From the NCBI RefSeq assembly GCF_900115635.1, contig NZ_FOXE01000006.1, positions 62,001 to 126,000 of the forward strand: a stretch of 64,000 nucleotides of DNA, given 5' to 3'. The translations under genes were made by a program, and so were the position numbers. Shown here in pieces: positions 50,268 through 59,161 of the stretch. The stretch's first letter is position 1; every line of letters starts with the position of its first letter. The notes under the pieces were generated by a model. That model worked only from the letters and a program-made list of their open reading frames with translations, ran no database searches and was not told the DNA's origin. Origin of the DNA: Oscillibacter sp. PC13 (GTDB taxonomy: Bacteria; Bacillota; Clostridia; Oscillospirales; Oscillospiraceae).

Positions 50268-52928
50268 TTATTCAGCTTCCCGCAGACGTTCCACAAGGGT
50301 GGATCTGGCTGCCCGGCGGTACACCGCCAGGGGTACTGTGATGCCAAGCAGGGCGAAAATGGGCGACACAATGGCGAGGGGGAGCAAAGTTGGGCGATAG
50401 GTGAAGAACCAAAACATGCTGCTCATGGCCGCGTTCAGCACCGGGCCCAGAGCCAGCGTCAGCGCCAGGGAGAATGCTACGGAACCAAGCGCATAGAGAA
50501 GCCCCTCGTATACCAGCATCCGCTTCAGCTGGCTGCCCGTCATGCCAATGGACTGCAAAACCGCAAATTCCCGCTTTCTGGTTAAAATGCCGGTCATGAC
50601 GGCGTTGAAGAAGTTCAGCACACCGACCAGCCCTACAATGAAGCTCAATATCCCGCCGCACAGCTGAAACATGGAGCGGAAACTGTCAAATTCCACTGCA
50701 TAGGTGGATTTGCTCTCATAGTCAAACTGGGGATTCTGCGTTTCCGTGTAGTCCGCCAGGAAGGACTCCATGGCACCGTTCGTCTCGGCGGTGGTATCAA
50801 AAGCATAGAGCATCACCGTGTCTGTGCCGGTGTCCCGGAGAAATGTCTGATCATTCAGCACGAACTCATCACTGCCGTAGTACCGGTAGCTGAGAGCAGA
50901 GGGTACGGACACCAAAGCTGCTACTGTGTAATTGACGTCTCGGTATTCCGTTGCACGGCTGGCCCAAGGCACACCCTCTGGAACCTTGCTGTAGGGGCCG
51001 TAGATTTCCCCTGTGCCGGGGTTATAATATTCATACTCATCCACATAACGGATGGTCACAGTATCGCCCAGCTGTGCCCAGTGGGAATCCATTTCCGGAC
51101 GGCCATAGTCGTCCTCGTTGTACACGGCGGCAATATACTGCCCGCCCGGATCATACAGCTTGGAGAGATCCCCCTCCAGCACATCCAGCCTGTCCAGAGC
51201 AAAGTGCTCCATGCCATAGAGCTGGGCATGGTCACTCATCTTGCCGTCCGGGGTGCGTTCTATGAGAGACACCATCCGGTCCAGCTCCTCCTGGCTATTC
51301 CAACGGCTCTGGATGGAACGATAGTAGTCCTCATCCACGAACTCCTCCGCCGCACGGGTAAGACCGTAGACCTTCCCTCCATCGATAATGCCGCCCTGGA
51401 CAGTCACTTGGTCGATTACCTTCTGGGGAACGGCCATGTCAGAATTGAAGGCATCGCCACCGGTTTGGAAGTATCCGGCGTCTGCCAGGATAAAGTCTGA
51501 GGATACAAAATTCGCTAAATATTTGTCCATGTCAAAGCCGTTGGTAAAGGTAACGGTCACTGTCAGCAGCACGACTGCAAGAGACAGGGACAGGACAGTG
51601 ACGATGGTTTTACCCCGGCTGCGGCCTAAATTGGCCAGCGCCATGGAGAGCAGCGACACGCCGCTGGACCGCCTTTTTTTTCGATGGATGGTCCCACCCT
51701 CGGTGTACCGCACCGCCTCAATGGGAGGGACACTGGCCGCCATGCGGCCGGGCCTGCGGCAGGAGAGAAGTACCGTGAACAGGGAGAACAGGGCGGATAC
51801 CAGAAAAATGACCGGATTCAAAGAGACGACGCTGACAATCCCGTCCAGCCGCGCAACAACGATGGGTGTCAGCTGGGCACCGATAAACCACCCCAGGATC
51901 AAACCGAGGGGGACACCGGCGGCAGACAGCGTGACTGCCTGCTGACGAATCATCCGCCGCAGTTGCCGGCCTGTGGTGCCGATGGTTTTCAGCAATCCGT
52001 AAAACCGGATATCATTGGTGACGGAGATTTGGAACACATTGTAAATGATGAGATAACCAGTGAAAATGATTAGCAGGACCATAGCGGCGATGGCAGCTGC
52101 CGTGGCCGGGTCAATGTTTTCCGCCAGCTGGGCTCCGGTATAGCCCCAGTTGACGCCAGTGGCGATGTAGTTATCCCCGGCGGCACGGCTTTCACTCTGA
52201 TAGCCGTGATTTGCAAGCACTTGTTCCATGTCCCGATCGATATGCAGGGCATTTTGGAACATGACGTCCAGGTTCCAGGCTCCAGTATTGTCCGCTGCGG
52301 CGGAGGGGTCTACCTGCAGTGCTTCCAGCACTGCGTTTACCCGGCTTTCCGGAATGAGAATATGGCTGGCTACGATGGCCTGATCGTACGTCCACCAACC
52401 ACAAAGCGTAAAAGTTTGCGTGGTGGGATGTCCGTCTACCTGAAAGGTAACGGTGAATTTTGTGCCCAACTCCGGTTTTACGCCAAGCAGATTCAAAACC
52501 CGGGTATCCGTGGCGGCTTCATCGGTGCCTTCCTCAGGCAGACGGCCTTCTACCGGGTCGCAGTACATCCAGTGGGCTTGGGTGACGTCGGAATACCCGA
52601 CCTCTACATGAGACTTGTGAAAGGGGATGTCCGCAGGCATACCCAAAAATCGCCGCAGGCCCCACTCGCGGATGAGAGGATCGGTTTTCAGATCGCCGAA
52701 CTGTTCCTCCGTCAGGTACTTGAAGGTGCCGTGGCTCCAGCCGCCGCACTGGCGGAAATTGGACTGCTGAAATCCGTCATTGATAGACAGGGCGATGGTA
52801 AAGAGCGAAGTAAACAGGACTGTGGTTAGGGCAATCGCCAGAATGGCGATGATGTTCCGGCCCCTGGCGGCATTCATGGACGCCCGGCCCAAATGGCGAA
52901 TGCACTTGCTGTTTGCAACACGAATCAT
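50268..52928 (-). CDS. ABC transporter permease of the FtsX/MacB type (886 aa)
   Basis: It has an N-terminal transmembrane helix, a large extracytoplasmic domain (about 45-270), then FtsX-type helices. After a second anchor (about 440) come another large extracytoplasmic domain and three C-terminal helices; the two halves form a duplicated FtsX unit. Conserved segments are FYGLLKTIGTTGRQLRRMI and FAVLQSIGMTGSQLKRML, the coupling helices. Such permeases act with a LolD-type ATPase in mechanotransmission, lipid or peptide export, or antibiotic sensing and removal. It begins six bases after the ATPase and lies downstream of a two-component system. Confidence 0.92.
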   Translation of the reverse strand: MIRVANSKCIRHLGRASMNAARGRNIIAILAIALTTVLFTSLFTIALSINDGFQQSNFRQCGGWSHGTFKYLTEEQFGDLKTDPLIREWGLRRFLGMPADIPFHKSHVEVGYSDVTQAHWMYCDPVEGRLPEEGTDEAATDTRVLNLLGVKPELGTKFTVTFQVDGHPTTQTFTLCGWWTYDQAIVASHILIPESRVNAVLEALQVDPSAAADNTGAWNLDVMFQNALHIDRDMEQVLANHGYQSESRAAGDNYIATGVNWGYTGAQLAENIDPATAAAIAAMVLLIIFTGYLIIYNVFQISVTNDIRFYGLLKTIGTTGRQLRRMIRQQAVTLSAAGVPLGLILGWFIGAQLTPIVVARLDGIVSVVSLNPVIFLVSALFSLFTVLLSCRRPGRMAASVPPIEAVRYTEGGTIHRKKRRSSGVSLLSMALANLGRSRGKTIVTVLSLSLAVVLLTVTVTFTNGFDMDKYLANFVSSDFILADAGYFQTGGDAFNSDMAVPQKVIDQVTVQGGIIDGGKVYGLTRAAEEFVDEDYYRSIQSRWNSQEELDRMVSLIERTPDGKMSDHAQLYGMEHFALDRLDVLEGDLSKLYDPGGQYIAAVYNEDDYGRPEMDSHWAQLGDTVTIRYVDEYEYYNPGTGEIYGPYSKVPEGVPWASRATEYRDVNYTVAALVSVPSALSYRYYGSDEFVLNDQTFLRDTGTDTVMLYAFDTTAETNGAMESFLADYTETQNPQFDYESKSTYAVEFDSFRSMFQLCGGILSFIVGLVGVLNFFNAVMTGILTRKREFAVLQSIGMTGSQLKRMLVYEGLLYALGSVAFSLALTLALGPVLNAAMSSMFWFFTYRPTLLPLAIVSPIFALLGITVPLAVYRRAARSTLVERLREAE

Positions 52929-52934
52929 AGCCTC

Positions 52935-53684
52935 TCACCCCCGGGTATCCCGACTGCTGCTCTGGGGAGTGTTCCTCTCTGGGGAGGGAATCGCGCAGAC
53001 AGTTCCCGGAGTTCCTCCCGAGGGGAAAATCCGGCCATCTTCAATGCGGACGATGCGATCTGCCATCTGGGCAATCTCTTCATTATGAGTGATCATGACA
53101 ATCGTCTGCGTAAATTTCTCACTGGTGACTTTCAGAAGACCCATGACGTCCTGGCTGGTGACAGAGTCCAGGTTTCCAGTGGGCTCATCCGCCAGGATGA
53201 TGGCGGGCTTGGAGACAAGGGCTCGGGCAATGGCCACACGCTGCTGCTGGCCACCGGAGAGGTTGCCGGGAAGATTTTGAAGCTTACTGCCAAGACCGAG
53301 GGTCTCGATGATTTCACCAACATAAGACTCGTCCGGCTTTCCGCCATCCAACTGGATAGGCAGGACAATGTTTTCGCGGACATTCAGTACGGGCACCAGG
53401 TTATAGCTTTGGAACACAAAGCCGATTTTTCGCCGCCGGAAAATGGTGAGAGCCTCGTCCTTCAAAGAGAAGAGGTCTCTTCCGTCCACGGTGACAGTGC
53501 CACTGGTGGGATGGTCCAAACCGCCCAGCATGTGGAGCAGGGTGGACTTACCAGAGCCGGATGTGCCAACCACCGCCACGAACTCACCCTTTTCAACGGA
53601 CAGATCCACTCCGTCCAGGGCACGGACTTCCGTTTCACCGGCTCCGTAAATTTTTCTCAAATGATGTGTCTCCAAAATCGTCAT
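52935..53684 (-). CDS. ABC transporter ATP-binding protein (LolD/MacB type)
   Basis: The 249-residue ATPase has Walker [19 protein letters not shown]-loop [12 protein letters not shown], signature [15 protein letters not shown], Walker [13 protein letters not shown] and H-loop [10 protein letters not shown]. This is the MacB/LolD/FtsE class that pairs with FtsX-type permeases. GGAGGG before the ATG at 53684 (MTILETHHL) fixes the start. The last 20 residues form a Ser/Thr/Pro-rich tail. Confidence 0.95.
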   Translation of the reverse strand: MTILETHHLRKIYGAGETEVRALDGVDLSVEKGEFVAVVGTSGSGKSTLLHMLGGLDHPTSGTVTVDGRDLFSLKDEALTIFRRRKIGFVFQSYNLVPVLNVRENIVLPIQLDGGKPDESYVGEIIETLGLGSKLQNLPGNLSGGQQQRVAIARALVSKPAIILADEPTGNLDSVTSQDVMGLLKVTSEKFTQTIVMITHNEEIAQMADRIVRIEDGRIFPSGGTPGTVCAIPSPERNTPQSSSRDTRG

Positions 53685-53705
53685 AAAAGATTCCCTCCAA
53701 TAGGA

Positions 53706-53736
53706 AAAAGTCTGCATTGTTTTTTACAATGCAGAC
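53706..53736 (-). terminator. Hairpin between the histidine kinase and the ABC ATPase
   Basis: On the minus strand GTCTGCATT pairs with AATGCAGAC and is followed by TTTTTCC, then directly by the ATPase ribosome site. It can act as a partial terminator that lets the ABC genes be set apart from the two-component genes. Confidence 0.65.
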
Positions 53737-53794
53737 TATACCAGAAAAATCTTTCCCAGTTCTTTCTGAAATCTAACAGTGCTGAAAGATTTTA

Positions 53795-54697
53795 TCACGT
53801 CTTGGGCAAAAACAGGGAAAAGGTGGAACCACAGCCGGGACTGGAGAGTACTTTTACATATCCCCCCTGTCCGGCAGCAATCTGCCGGACCAAATACAGG
53901 CCGATGCCAACGCCCTCCTGCTGGGAAACAGCGGGGGATCGGTAAAACCGCTGAAAAATTCTGGGCTGCTCCGCTTCGGGAATACCATGGCCGGTATCCT
54001 GCACATCAATGCGGCAGAAAAGTTCATAGGCCACGGCCCGGATGGTAACAGTACCTCCGGAGGGGGTGTATTTCACCGCGTTGTCCAGTAAATTGTATAC
54101 CGCTTCCACTGTCCACTTGGGGTCAAACAGGGCGGACTCCGCCGTGGGTTCCACCGTCAGCGATATACCCTTGACTGCGGCTTTTGGCGCAGCCTGCCTG
54201 GCGGCACTGTCCAGCGTTGGCTGCAGCGGGGTGAGCTTTGGGTGCAGGGCCAGGATTCCCGTTTCCAGCCGAGAGGTTTTTACCAGTGCATCAATCAGAA
54301 ACCGCAGCTTTTCCGCTTGGGCTTCCAGCGCGGCGGCACAGGCCCGGCCCCCTTCAGGAAGTGGCTGCTCTTCCAGCAGCTGGGCGTACAGCAGAAGGTT
54401 GGCAATGGGTGTTTTGGTCTGATGGGAGATGTCGGCAATCAGGGCTTTCACAGCGTCCTTCTCCGCCTGCAGGTTCCGGGCCGACACTGCGGAGGCAGAG
54501 AGGTAGTGGGCCAGTTTGGTCTCCACAGCGGAGAGCAGCGTTTCATCAAAGTGGGACTCGGAAAAATCACCGCGGATGGCCTCGTCCAGCATGGCATCCA
54601 GTCCCAGAAGAGTCTGCCGCAGGCGGCGGCGATCCCACACCACCACGGCAGCTGCCGCCAGAATGGCCAGGATGGCCAGAAGATACAGACTGTCCAT
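53795..54697 (-). CDS. Sensor histidine kinase
   Basis: The 300-residue kinase has one N-terminal transmembrane helix (LYLLAILAILAAAAVVVW) and almost no extracytoplasmic sensor, typical of intramembrane-sensing kinases linked to ABC transporters. The DHp histidine is in ADISHQTKTPIANLLLY. The HATPase domain has the N box (AVYNLLDNAVKYTPSGG), a G1 box DTGHGIPEAEQPRIF and G2 GVGIGLYLVRQI. ATG at 54697 overlaps the response regulator stop by one base (TGATG). Control of the adjacent transporter is the likely job. Confidence 0.93.
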   Translation of the reverse strand: MDSLYLLAILAILAAAAVVVWDRRRLRQTLLGLDAMLDEAIRGDFSESHFDETLLSAVETKLAHYLSASAVSARNLQAEKDAVKALIADISHQTKTPIANLLLYAQLLEEQPLPEGGRACAAALEAQAEKLRFLIDALVKTSRLETGILALHPKLTPLQPTLDSAARQAAPKAAVKGISLTVEPTAESALFDPKWTVEAVYNLLDNAVKYTPSGGTVTIRAVAYELFCRIDVQDTGHGIPEAEQPRIFQRFYRSPAVSQQEGVGIGLYLVRQIAAGQGGYVKVLSSPGCGSTFSLFLPKT

Positions 54698-55368
54698 CAC
54701 TTCACCGCCCAAGTGTAGCCAACGCCATATATGGTTTTGAGGAAACGGGGATGCGCTGGTGCGTCTTCCAGCTTGTCCCGCAGGCGTTTCATGGTGACAG
54801 AGAGGGCATTTTCATCCACATAGGCAGCACCATCCGTCCAGATACGGTCCACCAGCTCTGCACGGGTAAGAGCAGCGCCGCGATTTGCCACCAACAGCCG
54901 AAGAAGCTTCTGCTCCGTTTTGCTCAAATCCACCAGCACCCCGTTTTTGCGGAATTCCATACGGTCGAAGTCAAATACAAAGCCTGCCTGTTCATACCGG
55001 ACCGTGGGAACGGCTTTGCGGAGCTGGGCATTTACCCGCGCCCGCAGCACTGCCAGGGAAAAGGGCTTGGTAATATAGTCGTCGGCACCGGATTCCAGCC
55101 CGGTGACGATATCCGTCTCCAGGTCATTGGCAGTCAGCAGAATGACAGGAACGGTGCTTGACCGGCGGATTTCACGCAAAAAATCCAGACCGCTGCCGTC
55201 AGGCAGATTCACGTCCAGAATGATCAGTTGACAGGGCCGGCCTGCCAGAAGGGCCCGGGCAGATGCCAGACTTTGGCACAGCACAGGGGAGAGTTCACTG
55301 CTTTGCAGGGCCAGACGAATGCCCTCTCCCAAGGCAAGATCGTCCTCCACAACCAGAAGATGTTTCAT
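54697..55368 (-). CDS. OmpR/PhoB-type response regulator
   Basis: The 223-residue protein has a receiver domain (LLVVEDDLALGEGI, phosphoacceptor Asp in LIILDVNLPDGSGLDFL, LLTANDLETDIVTGLESGADDYITKPF with its Thr and Lys). A winged-helix DNA-binding domain follows (LSKTEQKLLRLLVANRGAALTRAELVDRIW, VDENALSVTMKRLRDKL). It heads the RR-HK-ATPase-permease block and likely activates the transporter genes. Confidence 0.95.
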   Translation of the reverse strand: MKHLLVVEDDLALGEGIRLALQSSELSPVLCQSLASARALLAGRPCQLIILDVNLPDGSGLDFLREIRRSSTVPVILLTANDLETDIVTGLESGADDYITKPFSLAVLRARVNAQLRKAVPTVRYEQAGFVFDFDRMEFRKNGVLVDLSKTEQKLLRLLVANRGAALTRAELVDRIWTDGAAYVDENALSVTMKRLRDKLEDAPAHPRFLKTIYGVGYTWAVK

Positions 55369-55694
55369 AGTGGTTCATCCAATTCCATAAAATACCGGTC
55401 CGCCCGGAAAGACTGGCTGGGCGGAAACCGGAAGTATACCCGGAACAGTGCCTTGAACAGGCGGGAATATCCCGGCAGAAAGCGTATTCCCCGGCAGGCA
55501 CAGCGTTGACTGTTATGCCGAAAAGACCGACGCGGAAGAAGCATTTCTGCACGGGGCCGGGGGAGTGATCTGCCAGCAGGGAGCGGAATGCGGCTGCAGC
55601 CAGCCAAGGACGGTTTCGACAACACGGGAACGGCCATTTGCACAGATGGCATCCCGGGGACTCCGGGGTGCTGGGGCCCCATCCTATTATGTAT
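55369..55694. other. Gene-free stretch
   Basis: No supported gene lies here. The only structure I see is an imperfect inverted repeat CCGGT-CCGCCC/GGGCGG-AACCGG (about 55405-55436), close upstream of the response regulator start. Confidence 0.4.
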
Positions 55695-56837
55695 TCAGCA
55701 AAAATGCAGCATGACATCCAATGCGATCCCCAGGCCGGTTTTTAGAGAGGCGGTCTCCAGCTGTTCTTTCCGCGTATGGGCGCCCTTCCCCGAACAAAGG
55801 CCAAAGCTGACGGCCGGAATTCCCATTGACAAGGGGATGTTGCAGTCTGTGGAGCCGGAGACCACGGCTGGTACGGAACCGGTATGGGTATCAATGATTT
55901 GCGAACAGGTTTCTATCAGCGCGCGCTGACAATCTGCGTCCAAGTTGTTGGCACAGGGGCGGGTCCCCAGCAATTCCGCGTTCACCTTCCAGCCGCGATT
56001 GCGGGCCTCTGTTAAAACTGCATGGAAGGAGCGCTCCATTTCAACAAGACAGGAAACTGAATCCGAGCGGTATTCATACAGCATGGATGCCTGCTGCGCA
56101 ATGGTATTGATGGAGGTGCCGCCTTCGATGATGCCGACATTATAGGTGGTTTTGCTGCCGTTAGAATCCTGAGGAATGGGGACAGCATACAGCGCGGAGA
56201 TCAGCTGTGCCAAACCGTCAATGGCGCTTTGACACCCAAAGTCAAAGAAACTGTGTCCGCCCTCCCCGCCCACGGTCACCCGGTAGCGGGAGGATCCAAC
56301 TGCCTGTGCACAGATCTGATCGTATGTCAGATCAAAGGAAATCAACCGTGCAATACGGCCCTGATAATCCTTCAGAAGGCGGCGGCAGCCCCGCAGATTG
56401 CCCAGCCCCTCCTCTCCGCTGTCTGCCACGATGAGCATTCCGTCGGCAGGCTGGACATCATGTTCTGCCAAAAACCGGGCTGCCATCAGTAAAACCGCCA
56501 GATTGGCGGTGTCATCATAGACCCCGGGGCAGCGAAGAATACCGGATTCCTCCTCCGGTAAAAACGGCGTGGTGTCTGAAAACACGGTGTCCGTATGTGC
56601 AGTGAATACCGTTAATTTCTGCTGACCATAGGCATTTAACGCCAATATGGCATTGTCCGCCGCATCCAGACAGACCCCCTTGACGCCATGCCGCTCCAAC
56701 CACTGACAGCAGAATTCTGCCCGGGCCCGCTCCAGACCAGAGGGGGCGGGAATCTGGCAGAGGGTTTTGACCAAATCATGGAGCTCTGCAAGATGTGTTT
56801 CTATGTAGGTGCTGCACTCCGTCCGACAGATGTTCAT
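55695..56837 (-). CDS. M20-family metallopeptidase (PepT-like)
   Basis: The 380-residue dizinc peptidase has its metal motifs in order: FTAHTDTVF (His, Asp), CPGVYDDTANLA (bridging Asp), DSGEEGLGN (catalytic Glu pair) and a late His in GKGAHTRKEQ. A dimerisation lid with GGEGGHSFFDFG lies between. The family includes PepT, PepV and ArgE. The order and the ADSGEEG motif fit an aminopeptidase or dipeptidase, substrate unknown. The ATG at 56837 gives the start MNICRTECSTYIE; the frame runs on to 57050, upstream of the promoter. Confidence 0.85.
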   Translation of the reverse strand: MNICRTECSTYIETHLAELHDLVKTLCQIPAPSGLERARAEFCCQWLERHGVKGVCLDAADNAILALNAYGQQKLTVFTAHTDTVFSDTTPFLPEEESGILRCPGVYDDTANLAVLLMAARFLAEHDVQPADGMLIVADSGEEGLGNLRGCRRLLKDYQGRIARLISFDLTYDQICAQAVGSSRYRVTVGGEGGHSFFDFGCQSAIDGLAQLISALYAVPIPQDSNGSKTTYNVGIIEGGTSINTIAQQASMLYEYRSDSVSCLVEMERSFHAVLTEARNRGWKVNAELLGTRPCANNLDADCQRALIETCSQIIDTHTGSVPAVVSGSTDCNIPLSMGIPAVSFGLCSGKGAHTRKEQLETASLKTGLGIALDVMLHFC

Positions 56838-56946
56838 GAAAAACGCCTCGCATCCGTTGTTTGAAATTTTGACAATCGCAGCGTATTGTTCCGCAAAATC
56901 AACGCCGCCCCGCGTTTCTGCACAGGTGGCATTCTTAATTTTCAAA

Positions 56947-56975
56947 ATTGTAGCACAATCCACATGGCGATTCAA
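56947..56975 (-). promoter_or_regulatory. Promoter of the M20 peptidase gene
   Basis: On the minus strand TTGAAT (56975-56970) and extended -10 TGCTACAAT (TACAAT 56952-56947) are spaced by 17 bases. Its position downstream of 57050 argues against the longer reading frame. Confidence 0.75.
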
Positions 56976-57022
56976 CCGTTGGAGGCGGACTGGAAAGGAA
57001 CGCCAAAGTGGAGAGAATAGAA

Positions 57023-57047
57023 CAAACGCCCGAAAAACGGGCGTTTG
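57023..57047 (-). terminator. Terminator after the sirtuin remnant
   Basis: CAAACGCCCG and CGGGCGTTTG pair perfectly around AAAAA, 14 bases past the end of the sirtuin remnant. Confidence 0.7.
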
Positions 57048-57060
57048 CATAGACGCTGGA

Positions 57061-57576
57061 TTATGATTTGGACGACCGGTTCAAAAGAGCAGAGAAAACA
57101 GCGGAGATGTCCCCATTTATGCAGATGGCGCGGTCCGCAAGTCCCGGCGGTACAACGGCCTCGCCCAGATTGATACAGGCGTAAACAGCTGCGGGGTTTT
57201 CATGGGTCATCTGCCAGAAGGGATACTTGATGATAACAGGGGTATTTCCGCCCACGCCCAATTCCAGAAACAGCACCCGCCGGCCTTGCAGCCGGTGAAG
57301 AAACGCTGTGTAACGGGATGCGGCCTGGCACCAGCCTGCGTCCTGTACGAAGGCGCTGTCACACCGCAGGTTCATGGACATGGGGGCGCCGCATTTGGGA
57401 CAGCGGGAAATCAGCGCGGCGGGAATTTTCATGCCTCGCTGTTCCGCTACCATGCGGCGGACAGATTCCTCATTGTCATACGTGCCGTCATGACAGGGGA
57501 GAGAGCATTGCCACAGGCCGTAGTCACCCTGCGTATAAAACAGGCGGCCTTTTGGAAAGCCCGCTTTTTGAAAACA
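57061..57576 (-). pseudogene. 3' half of a class-M sirtuin (SirTM) gene
   Basis: The frame from 57576 reads CFQKAGFPKGRLFYTQGDYG and onward through CSLPCHDGTYDNEESVRR, RCPKCGAPMSMNLRCD (zinc Cys), LELGVGGNTPVIIKYPFWQM and ACINLGEA to the stop. This is the C-terminal 171 residues of a macrodomain-linked sirtuin, which is normally about 290 residues. A TAA lies immediately upstream, and the NAD-binding N-terminal half is missing. Instead, DNA of the neighbouring macrodomain gene abuts it. The family acts as a protein ADP-ribosyltransferase in oxidative stress together with the macrodomain protein; this copy cannot be active. Confidence 0.85.
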
Positions 57577-58315
57577 TTAAAAACCACCTTTTGAAGAGAG
57601 GAAGAGGCCCGCAGAAAATTACTGACCATGTGCAGAGCGATTTCTGCGGCCTCTTGCTTGGGGAAGTGAAATTCACCTGTGGAGATGCAGCAGAAGGCAA
57701 TGCTTCGCAGTTGGTGATCTGCTACAAGAGCCAGGCAGGAGCGATAACAGTCGGCCAGGTCCTTCCGGTTTCGGGCGGTGACGTCTCCGTGAACGACGGG
57801 GCCAACCGTATGCAGAACATACTGGGCGGGGAGCTGATATCCCGGCGTCAGCTTGGCTCGGCCGACAGGCTCCGGATACCCCTGTGCTTCCATCATTCGG
57901 CTGCATGCATCCCGCAGCCGGAGGCCTGCCGCCGAATGGATGGCATTGTCGACACATCCGTGGCATGGGAGAAGGCAGCCCAAAAGCCCACTGCTGTCTG
58001 CATCCATAACCGCATCAACACGCAGTCGGGTAATATCTCCCTGCCACAGAATGAGACGGGAATTCGCTAAGATGCCGGGCAGAGTATTCACGTCGACCAC
58101 ACCCTTTTCCTGCCGCTCGGCCGACAAGAGGGCATCCTGCAGGGAGAGAAATTCTGGCCGCAAGGGCATGGGGGACGGAGATTCATCAAGCTGCGGAGCA
58201 GGCGGCGCTGGGCCGCCTCACTGTGGGGGACAAGGGCGGCTTGGCGCCGGTACTGCGGCATCTCCGTCAGGAGCATTTGGCTGAGCGTGCAGATTTGATT
58301 CAACCGGTCGGTCAT
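57577..58315 (-). pseudogene. Frameshifted and truncated macrodomain (ADP-ribose hydrolase) gene
   Basis: The N-terminus (MTDRLNQICTLSQMLLTEMP to SLMNLRPP, from 58315) and the main domain (MPLRPEFLSLQDALL, from 58169) lie in different frames. One C appears to be missing in a run of five C near 58170-58175. The domain retains CLLPCHGCVDNAIH and HTVGPVVHGD, but the ribose-binding VNAAN of active members reads MDADS. The C-terminal part ends at KVVFNVFK, where the sequence runs into sirtuin DNA in the wrong frame (to 57447). In intact systems this protein removes the ADP-ribose added by SirTM. Confidence 0.82.
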
Positions 58316-58324
58316 CGGCATACC

Positions 58325-58760
58325 TCAGGCAAAGAAAAAGCCGGACGTCATCTCCAGGTAATTCTCTCCGCCGTAGTCGGGAAAGCGTTCTTTGACAGCG
58401 GCTTTGAATTCTGCTGCGCTGCCGCACCGGCTGGCCAGAACCTTCACTTCCCGGAGATAGGCGATTTTGGTTTCCACATCCTTCAGATCCTCTGGTGTAT
58501 AGTGGGAGGTGAGCACGAGACTGTAATCTTTTTGCAGATAGCTTTCCAACTGGAGGATCATGGCGTCGGCATGGCCTGCTCCGGTAACAATGGAATGGCA
58601 GTCGTGTCCCAGCATATGGGTATAGTGGGTATAGACGGCGTTGATTTCCGGAATCTCAATGTCGAAAGCCTCGGCGGTTGGGGGTAATCACGAATTCTAT
58701 ACCGCCGAGGGTAAGGGGATCTTCCTGAATATGGTCGGTGACCATGTGGACGGTGTTGTT
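58325..58760 (-). pseudogene. Truncated, frameshifted MBL-fold hydrolase gene
   Basis: Two frames carry parts of one protein: NNTVHMVTDHIQEDPLTLGG with IEFVITPN (about 58670-58760), then AEAFDIEIPEINAVYTHYTH to the stop (58325 to about 58675). The second part includes MLGHDCHSIVTGAGHADAM, LTSHYTPEDLKDVETKIAYL and YPDYGGENYL-like GGENYLEMTSGFFF, which match the C-terminal region of a family of MBL-fold hydrolases. The N-terminal metal-binding HxHxDH half is missing and a frameshift separates the remaining pieces. It points away from the HxlR remnant. Confidence 0.7.
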
Positions 58761-58762
58761 AA

Positions 58763-58936
58763 AAGGTTCTGACTGCCCAGCTTCGGGATATGGAGAGCAG
58801 TGGACTTCTGATCCGCAGGGTGTATGCAGAGGTACCGCCGCGGGTGGAATATACATTGACGGAACTGGGGTATAGCCTGCGGCCTATTTTGGATGCCATG
58901 CAGGACTGGGGAACTGCTTATCAGCAGCGCCCATAG
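58763..58936 (+). pseudogene. 3' half of an HxlR-family regulator gene
   Basis: An open frame after a TAA reads KVLTAQLRDMESSGLLIRRV, then YAEVPPRVEYTLTELGYSL and LDAMQDWGTAYQQRP to a TAG. This is the recognition-helix end, wing and C-terminus of an HxlR winged-helix regulator (normally about 110 residues; 57 remain). The first half and any start codon are missing. It abuts the 5'-truncated MBL gene on the other strand, as if one deletion removed both N-termini and the shared divergent promoter. Confidence 0.78.
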
Positions 58937-58940
58937 AAGA

Positions 58941-58975
58941 CAGGCGGCAGCTTTTCAGCTGCCGCCTGCTTTTTG
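58941..58975 (+). terminator. Terminator after the HxlR remnant
   Basis: CAGGCGGCAGCT and AGCTGCCGCCTG pair perfectly around TTTC and are followed by CTTTTTG. It is intact although the gene is not. Confidence 0.88.
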
Positions 58976-59035
58976 CCGCAGGGTGGGAGAATCGGCTGAA
59001 AATGGGATGGCTAGAGGGAAACAGCAGAGGAACTA

Positions 59036-59065
59036 TTGACAACCGGCAGCGGGATATGGTATATT
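59036..59065 (+). promoter_or_regulatory. Promoter of the DapA-like/IclR operon
   Basis: TTGACA (59036-59041, perfect -35) and an extended -10 TGGTATATT (TATATT 59060-59065) are spaced by 18 bases. Confidence 0.75.
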
Positions 59066-59096
59066 ACGATGCATAAAATTTGCATATTCATATTAA

Positions 59097-59110
59097 TTCG
59101 TATTTACGAA
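59097..59110 (+). promoter_or_regulatory. Palindrome TTCGTA-TT-TACGAA, probable operator
   Basis: A perfect 14-base inverted repeat lies about 25 bases downstream of the inferred start site. The operon's own IclR-type regulator is the likely binder. Confidence 0.55.
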
Positions 59111-59161
59111 ATAGTGAACGCAAAATAGAAACACAGGTTATATGGAAAGAGGAGAACCAAT

